Part shown: piece by piece, positions 11,501 through 20,500 of the stretch
Position numbering within the stretch: position 1 is the first letter of the stretch
Layout: the number at the start of each line of letters is the position of its first letter
Origin: Endothia cerciana
Taxonomy: Eukaryota > Ascomycota > Sordariomycetes > Diaporthales > Cryphonectriaceae
DNA: 64,000 nt
Reading direction: 5' to 3'
Assembly (NCBI GenBank): GCA_026119935.1
Contig: JALRMH010000009.1
Span: 310,001-374,000 of the forward strand
The notes under the pieces: generated by a model
Told to the model about the DNA's origin: nothing
Database searches by the model: none
What the model saw: the letters and a program-made list of their open reading frames with translations, nothing else
Made by a program: the position numbers and the translations under genes

Positions 11501-14500
11501 GCAGTCCAAGGATTTTCGCCCCTGACCGAGGCGCACAAGACAGAGCTGCGAAAGCCATATGAAGGCCTTGATGATACCCCTCTTGCGCGCACCGATGTAT
11601 GCATCCATGATCTCGTCCAGGAAATGGCGGCTCAACAGCCTTGCTCTCCTGCCGTCTGCGCCTGGGACGGCACGTGGACGTATGAGGAGCTCGTTGCTTC
11701 GGCAAGTGTCCTGAGCCAGAAGCTCATCCTCGAAGAAAACGTCAGACCAGGAACGACCATGGTAGGAATTTGCATGGAGAAGTCGAGATGGGCTATAACG
11801 GCCATGCTGGCTGTGCTCAAGAGTGGAGCAGCTATTGTCCCTGTCGGCACCGATGATCCGCGTGCGGAGGAACTTCTCAGGAGCGCAAACGTGGCTCTCG
11901 TGCTCACCACTCCGAACACCGTCCAGAAAGTGCGTTCTATGAACTTCCCAGCGATTGTTGTCGGCGGCATCGGCGACCATGGCTGGGCGATTACCCGCAA
12001 AGATGGACATGCCTCCCCGCTCGTCGCCCCCGACAGCGTTGCGTGGGTTTTGTATACATCCGGATCCAGCGGGAAGCCTAAGGGTGTTGTGTTGGAACAC
12101 GGAGCCTTGGCTACTTCCCTGTTGGCGCAGGGCAAGGCATTCCGGCTTGGACCGGGTGTTCGGGCTCTGCAATTTGCAGCCTATACCTTCGCGGACAGCA
12201 TTCCCGATATCTTCGGTACACTTGTCATGGGCGGCTGCGTCTGCGTGCCTTCGGAGGAGGAGCGGACCACCGATCTGGCTAGAACAATGCATAGGCTTTT
12301 GGTCAACCAGGCGACACTGACCTCCACGGTGGCTGGACTCCTTCTCGAGCCCACAGAGGCACCTGTGCTAAAACGCCTGATCCTCAGCGGCGAGATGCCG
12401 AGCACGGCTGTCGTCAGCAAGTGGCTGCCGCACACCCAGGTGATGAATGGGTACGGACAGTCCGAGGCTTCCGTCTTCGCCTGCTGTGGCCAGATAACAG
12501 ACCCTGCAGATTCAGCCAACATTGGTCTCCCCATCACAGGCCGCTGCTGGGTCGTGCAGCCGGATGATCACAACCGGCTGTGCCCCATCGGCGGGCCAGG
12601 CGAGTTGCTCATTGAGAGCCCGGCACTCGCGCGAGGGTACATGAATGACGCGGATAGGACGGTGAATGCTTTTGTCAGCAATCCAGAGTTCCTTCAGGAA
12701 CTTGGCCTCACCTCCTCCTCCAGTGCTATACCACCTCGGAGGATGTACCGTACCGGAGATCTAGTCCGACAGAGTGGCCCGAATGGCACATTCATTTTCA
12801 TCGGTCGGCAGGACACCCAAATCAAGATCCGGGGTCAGCGTGTCGAGCTTGGTGAAATTGAGAGTGCGATGGCACCTTTGCTACCGGCGGACACATTTGG
12901 CGCCGTGGTTATAAGCCTGGTCAGTCTGGCGGGCCCGAGTCTGGGTGAGCCGAAGCTTGTTGCAGCTCTTGAGGTAGCACCCTCCTTGGTTGAGTCCGAG
13001 GAGGATGCCATCCGCCCACTAGACCCTACAGAGCTATCGCCAGCGCTCAAAGCAAGCGTGGAAACACTACAAACCGCTCTCCTGGGCATGCTTCCTGTCT
13101 ACATGGTGCCCGGGCTCTTTGTACCTATGACTAGACTGCCGGTGAATGCGTCTAAGAAGGTTGACCGCCGAGCGTTGCGCAGTCTCCTAGAGGCAATGGA
13201 TGATTCGCACATCAGAGCACTCACGCTGGTCGATGTGGCACAGCAGCAGCCGAGGACGGAGGCCGAGCGTCAATTACAGGCTCTGTGGGCGGAAGCCTTT
13301 GGCAGGCCAGCAGAGTCAATCAGCGTCAAAGAACACTTCTTCCAGGCAGGAGGCAACTCTGTCACCGCCGTTCGCATGGCGGCGGCGGCTCGCAACGTGG
13401 GAATTCCACTCACTGTTGCCGATATATTCAAGCATACACGTATCGAAGATCTGGCACGAGTTTTAGACGTCGCGGAGGGCGCAGCTGCTCACGCTGCAGA
13501 CGACGACCCTCGGCCGTTTCAATTATGGGCCGGTCGTGCCGGCGAGTTGTCAGCGGTTGCAACGCAGTGTGGTATAGACGTGAGCCAGATCGAAGATGTA
13601 TATCCCTGCACTCCTTTACAAGAAGGCTTGGTAGCGATCACGACCCAGCGCTCCCGCGCGGATGTGTATATGACGCAACGTTGCTATCGCATTTCCAATG
13701 ACGTGGATTTGGAAGGGTTTCAAGCAGCATGGGAACGTCTTGTTGCCCTCACTCCGATCCTGCGAACCCGTATTGCCATGTCCCATCGAGGTGTCGCGGT
13801 TCAGGTCGTCGTTAATGAGGCCGTAAATTGGCAGTATAGGGAGGGTGTTGACTCCCTGTCTGCATACTTGGAGGAAGACCGCCAGGCGTATTTGGACTAC
13901 GGACGGCCCTTTTCTCGGATCGCCGTCATCAGCGGCGACAAGCCTGGTGACGGCCATCGCTACTTTGTCTGGTCGATCCACCACTCCCTCTACGATGGCT
14001 GGAGCAGTGTACAGACACTCAACTTGCTCGCCCAGCTGTGGGCCGGTCAAGAGCCTCACTCAGCGCCTGTGCCAATGTCCAGGTTTATTCAGTATCTCAC
14101 TCGACAAGATGAGCAGGCTGCTCGGAATTTTTGGATCCGTCACCTCCAGAACGTGACACAGAGCCGTTTCCCAGTCCCGCCCAATGTTGAATACCAGCCG
14201 TCGCCCACACAGAAAGTCACACGGCAGGTGACCTTGAGGACTGATCGAAAGACCACGGTGACAACCTCCACACTGCTACAAGCTACATGGGCTGTTCTCC
14301 TGGCCTCGTACTCTGAGACTCAAGAGGCCGTCATGTTGATGACACTGTCAGGGAGAAATGCCCCTGTGCCCGGCATCCTCAACCTTCTGGCCCCGACGCT
14401 GGCGAGTGTGCCCTTCCGCATTCCCGTCCTCCCAAGACAGCCTCTCCACGATTTCCTTGAAGATATACAGATTAGAACGGCCGATATGATACCGTTTGAG

Positions 14501-17500
14501 CACACTGGTTTGCAAAACATTCGACGCATGGTGCCAGATCTGGGAGGCGACTTCGATCCGGGGCACGTCTTCATCATCCAAGCCTCACCACCACCAGAAG
14601 CAAATGACCAGACAGCTCTTTCCGATAGGCTTGAGCGACTGGGAAGCGACAGGGACGGCATGCAGAGCTTTGCTCTCACGCTAGACTGTATCATCGACCA
14701 AGAGGAGACTTTCGTCACTCTTGAGGCCCGATTTGACGCCGATATACTCCCATCAACGCAGGTAGAGACAATTCTGGCACATTTCGAATACGTTCTATGT
14801 CAACTCTCGGTAGCTGGCAACAAGCAATCCGGCAAGGTCATCAAGGATCTTGACATGGCTAGGCAGGCAGGCATGGATTGCATAAGGGCACAGCACCAAT
14901 ATCAAGGCCCTCTACATTCCTCCACCGTGCCTTACGATCTCGAGCCTGGCCAAGAAGACAACATGACCGGGAGTGACTTTGCCGCCACTACTGTGGAACA
15001 CCAACTACGGCAGACATGGAGCGAAGCACTCAACATACCCCTGCAAGAGATCCCATTCAAAGGCCGCCGGTTCGTCTCCTTTGGCGGCGATTCTATTGCC
15101 GCTATTCGAGTCGTGACCCTTTGTCGGGCCCGGGGGATCAGTATCTCGCTTCGAGATGTTATCCAATGCAAAAGTATCGCTGATCTGGCACGGCACAGCA
15201 CATCGGCCGAGTTGGTTGAGAAGACACCTACCGATCATCATGGTGAAATCTCCTCTGCCGTGACGCGACAGGCTTGCTCCCCGTCAGACTTTCCAACTGC
15301 GAAACTCACCCCTAAAGACCTCGAAGCTCTGGCTGGCCCAGGGACTGACATTAGCCTGGCTGACGTTGAAGATGTCTTACCTTGCTCACCCATCCAGCAA
15401 GGTATACTTTTAAGTCAACTGAAATCGCCCAAGTCATACATCATCTTCCAAACATTCCGCTTGCGCCCGGCCGATAAGGAGCGACCCATCAATGTTCAGA
15501 ATCTGACACAAGCCTGGCGACAGCTTCAGAGTCGGCATTCCATCATGCGCACAGTTTTCGTGGATTGGTTACCGGACCAGGATGAATTCCACCAGGTCGT
15601 CCTTAAATCGCCTGAGGCCAACATCCTGATCGGGACTTGCCCCAACGATAACGACCCTGTTCAATACCTTGAGACGATGGCTACCTTCACAGAGGTCCGC
15701 GGACGCCCCTCGCATCGCCTGACTATTCTCCAGGCCGCCGAAGGGCAGGTTTATGGACGGATAGAGACGACCCATGCGCTCGTCGATGCTGCGTCCTTCG
15801 ACATACTTACCCGCGAGCTTCTCGACAGCTACGAGTCCGTGGCGTTTACAACTCCAGGTACCACCTATGGCACGTATGTTTCGTATCTTCGACAACGTCC
15901 CGCGGAAGAAGATTTGCAGTTCTGGGCCGATTTGCTGGCCGACGTGTCTCCTTGTCTCCTACCCCCTGCCTCTCCTGAGCAGACGGAGGCCCATAACGGC
16001 ACCAGCTCGGCGACCGAAAAGGAGGATGTGGCGTGCAAAGAGATTCCATACGCTTCAGCTGTGTTGGATGACCTGTCGGCATTGCGGTCCATGCAAAAGT
16101 CCGAAGGAGTGACCATGGCTACCATCTTTGAGCTGGCCTGGGCAATCATCCTCGCTACGTACACCGGCTCCAACCGTGTGTCCTGGGGCGGCCTCTTCAA
16201 TGGCCGAGACATCCCCGTGAAAAATGCAGACCTCATGATCGGCCCCATGATCAACCAGACCATTCACTTCATTCCCCTAGACTGGGAGTCCACGGTAGGA
16301 GACGCTGCCCGTGACGTCCAGCGACGCTTTCTAGATGCTTTTGAACATCAAAGATCCTCCCTGGCAGCTATACAACATGCCCTGAAGCATGTCGATGGTG
16401 TGTTATTCAACACCTTGATGTCCTATCGCCGCCGAAATAATCAAACCGCCAGGATATCCGCCGCTGCCACGGCCAATCGATCTCTGGTTCTGGAACCGAT
16501 CACAACCTATGACCCAACCGAATACGACATTACCTTGCATGTGCTGACAGACGAACATCAGATTGAAGTAGTCGTGCAATACTCTCCAGATTTTATGAAC
16601 CGGCCAGCTGCAGAGGGGGTCCTGTGCCACTTTCTTGAGGTCGTACAGTCGCTGGCAGAAGATCCCACTCAGCGCATCAAGGACTTTGCAAGGCCCTCGA
16701 TGAAGGATATGGTCCAGATCCAGTCATGGAATCGCAACAGTGGAGTCCTGCCGAAATTGAAAGATACCGCCCACCAACTCGTCCAACAAAGGCTGCAGAT
16801 GCACCCTGATAATGTGGTTGTCGACGCATGGGACGGCACTATGACGGGCCGGGAGTTGGATGAGGCCTCGAACAACTTAGCAGTGTACCTCATTGATGAA
16901 GCTCAAGTCACGCCTGACTCTCTCGTCGGCTTCTGTATGAACAAGTCCAAATGGGCCATCGTGGCAATGTTGGGGATTCTTAAGTCCGGCGGCGCCGTGG
17001 TGCCCCTGGGTGTTCAGGAACCACTTTCACGCATTGAGATGACTACACGCAGCAGCAGGACGAAGCTTATCGTGGGAGACAAAGAGCAGATTGCTCGTCT
17101 GGGAGTCTTGAAATCCCAGGGAATACGCTTCGCTGCAGTCCAAGACATCCTCCGAGAACCAGCGACGAATGCGGTACCGGCAGTGGCTGTGTCTTCGAAC
17201 AACATTGCTTTTGTTATGCACACATCTGGAAGCACTGGCATACCTAAAGGTGTTGTTGTCAGCCACAGGTCGATGTGCTCGAGTATGAAGGCTTGGGTGA
17301 AGAATCCATACGTGCGATTCGGACCTCAAGCACGCATCCTCCAGTTCACCTCTTTCACCTTTGATCCTGCCAACCATGAGGTCCTCAGTGGTCTCTACAG
17401 CGGCGGGTGTGTGTGTGTGCCGTCGGAGTACGATCGTTTCAACAGCATGGACAAGTTCATACAAGACTTCCAAGTCACAACGGTCACACTCACGCCATCT

Positions 17501-20500
17501 GTTGCTCGTATGATGATTCCTGAGCAACTCCCTTCGCTGCGCACTCTTATACTCATGGGCGAAGCTGTGAAGCCGTCAGACGTCGAGACATGGCTGGAGC
17601 GTGGATATGCGCAGGTCATCAACGCCTACGGGCCCACAGAGTGTACCATCATCGTCTCCGTCAGCCAACCACTGAACGCAAAGCATCAAGCACCCATCAT
17701 CGGCTACCCCCTCGAGGCTGTCAATATGTGGGTCGCTCAGCCGGACGACTTCAACTCCTTGTGCCCAGTGGGCTCCCCGGGTGAATTGTTAGTTGAAGGC
17801 CCGCTCGTGGCGAACGGATATCTTCACGACACGAAACAAACAACCGCGAGCTTTGTCACCGACCCGGCCTTTGTGAGGCAGCTTGCCGATGGCGTGCACA
17901 CTGGTCGTCGCATGTACCGGACCGGAGACATCGTCCGACAGAACCAAGATGGATCCTTGACGTATATCGGCCGCCGCGATAACCAAATCAAGATCCACGG
18001 GCAGAGGGTGGAAACCAGTGAAATCGAGAATTGGATTCTTCGATTGGCGACTCCCGATCTGGTCCAGATGGTCTGTGTCGCTCTTATCGTCCCCTTGGGC
18101 AAGGCTGAGAGGACCGAGGAGCCGAGACTCCTTGCGGCGGTCCAGGTCAGCGGCGCTCATACTATGATGAGCAACGGAAATGAAGAGGAGCTTGCCTCGC
18201 TCAAGCTATCAACACCTCTGCTACTCGAACTCGACCAACTTCGCCGGTCCTTACTCGATGTACTGCCGGCCTACATGGTCCCGAGCGTTATCGTGCCCTT
18301 TGGTAAGATACCACTGACCTCTGCAGGCAAAGTAGATCGGTCAGCAGTCCATTGCGCTTTGAGTGAACTGAGTGAGGCGCATCTCGATTCTCTCTTACCC
18401 CCCACTTCTGCAATATCCATGAGCAAGAAACCTCTTTCGTCGTCGACTGAGCGCATGCTGCAAAGCCTCTGGGCCACTGTCCTTCACAAACCCAGCGAAG
18501 TCATCGGTAGCGATGACAACTTTTTCCGTATAGGAGGTGACTCTATCAGCGCCATGAAGCTGGTTGCAGCGGCACGGCGTGCTCGGCCTCCTGTTGTCCT
18601 CGCGGTGGCCACCATTTTCCATCACCCACGCCTCTCCGAGCTCGCGCTTGTCGTGGACAAGGAAAAAGATATGAATGGGAATTCGACTACTCCAGACGCT
18701 AGGGCCGACGCGGCCCCTTTTGCGCTCCTTGACCTTGGGTCCTCTGGTCTCCTACGCGATCAAATTGTTTCTCTAGCGGACCAATGTGGAGTGGCACCTG
18801 AAGATATCGAAGATGTCTACCCTTGTGCGCCCTTACAGGAGGGTTTGATCGGTATCACGACAAAGAGACCGGACAAATACGTCCTACGCCGAGTCTTCCG
18901 CATCGATAGAGACGTGAGTGTCTTCAAGGACGCCTGGGAAAAGCTCTGGCAGGCACTGGTCATCATGCGGACACGCATCGTTCCGGGAAAATCAGGAGCC
19001 GTCCAAGTGGTCGTCCGAGAACCCGTTCAATGGCAATATTCGTCGTCTCTTGAGGGCTATTTCGAACAAGATCGCAGCGACCACATGACGTATGGTAGCA
19101 GGCTTTGCCGCATAGCCATCGTCGACACCCCTATGAGCAGGAAGAAGCTTGTCGTCTGGACCATGCACCACAGCATTTACGATGGTTGGAGTATGATGAG
19201 GACTATGGATATACTGGCCCGTCTGGCACGACAGGAGCCCGTTCCGCGACCGGTACCCATGTCACGCTTCATCCGCTACCTAAAGGATCGAGACGAGGAA
19301 ACCACCAGGCTGTTCTGGCGGAAGCATCTTGGGAGTGCCAACGTTATCAAGTTCCCCGAGCTTCCCGTTGACCCATCGTATCTACCTCAGTCGACGCAAC
19401 ATTCAAGACGCCACATAGCTAGACACAGGAAGGACCCTCTCGGCTTAGTGACGACGTCCAACATCCTTCGCGCCGCATGGGCCATCTTGCTCGCGGCCTA
19501 CGCTGGTACAGATACGGATGAGGTGATCATCATGGTGGCTTTCTCTGGACGTCAAGCTCCTGTCGACGGCATCCTGAACATGGTCGGTCCTACCGTGGCC
19601 ACAGTCCCGGTGCGCGTACAAATTCCCCAGCAAGACTCGCTACCGACATTCTTATCACGAGTCCAGCAAGATGCCGTGGAGATGATTCCCCATGAGCACA
19701 CAGGCTTACAAAACATTCGACGATATGTCCCCGAGCTTGACGAGGGCCTATTCACTCCAGCTCATTTGTTCACGGTGCAAGCTGTCGTTGAGGGCGACGA
19801 CGATATCTTACAGCCCTCATTCTCATCGCCAGATGCTACTACAGTGGAGGCAGCGGACAAATTACTGACTCCTGTTGCGAAAGAGAACAGGAGTGATGAT
19901 GCTATCCAGGGGTATGCATTCAACATGGAATGCACAGTTCTTACAGATGAGCAGTTCGATGTCGACATATGGTTTGACCAGACCACCATCAGCGCGTCTC
20001 AGGTGCATCGCATCTTGGAGCAGTACGAACATGTTGTCCAACAGCTCTTCCAATACAGCAATGACGAGAGCCGACTCGTATGCCAGCTCAGTATGATTAG
20101 CCCGGAAGATCACTCACAGATCTCGTCATGGAATTCGACGGTCCCGGAACGTACCAAGAAATGTATACATGAGATTCTGGAGGACGTCGCTGCTCTGCAG
20201 CCAGACGCCCCGGCTATATGCTCCTGGGACGGAGACTTGACATATCGCGAGTTGGTCGAGACCGGCTCCCGACTGGCACATCACCTCCACAGTCTCAAGC
20301 TAGGAGTTGGACCTGAAGCACTGCTGGGACTATGCATGTCTAAGTCTAAGTGGGCTCTTGTTGCCGCCGTCGCTATCTTACAAGCTGGCGCAGGTGTGGT
20401 GCCGCTGGGCATTGGGCACCCTGTCGTCCGTATTCAGACGATCGTGGGGAACACCGGAACGAAACTCATCCTCACCGACAAGGAGCAGGCGGACCGGCTC

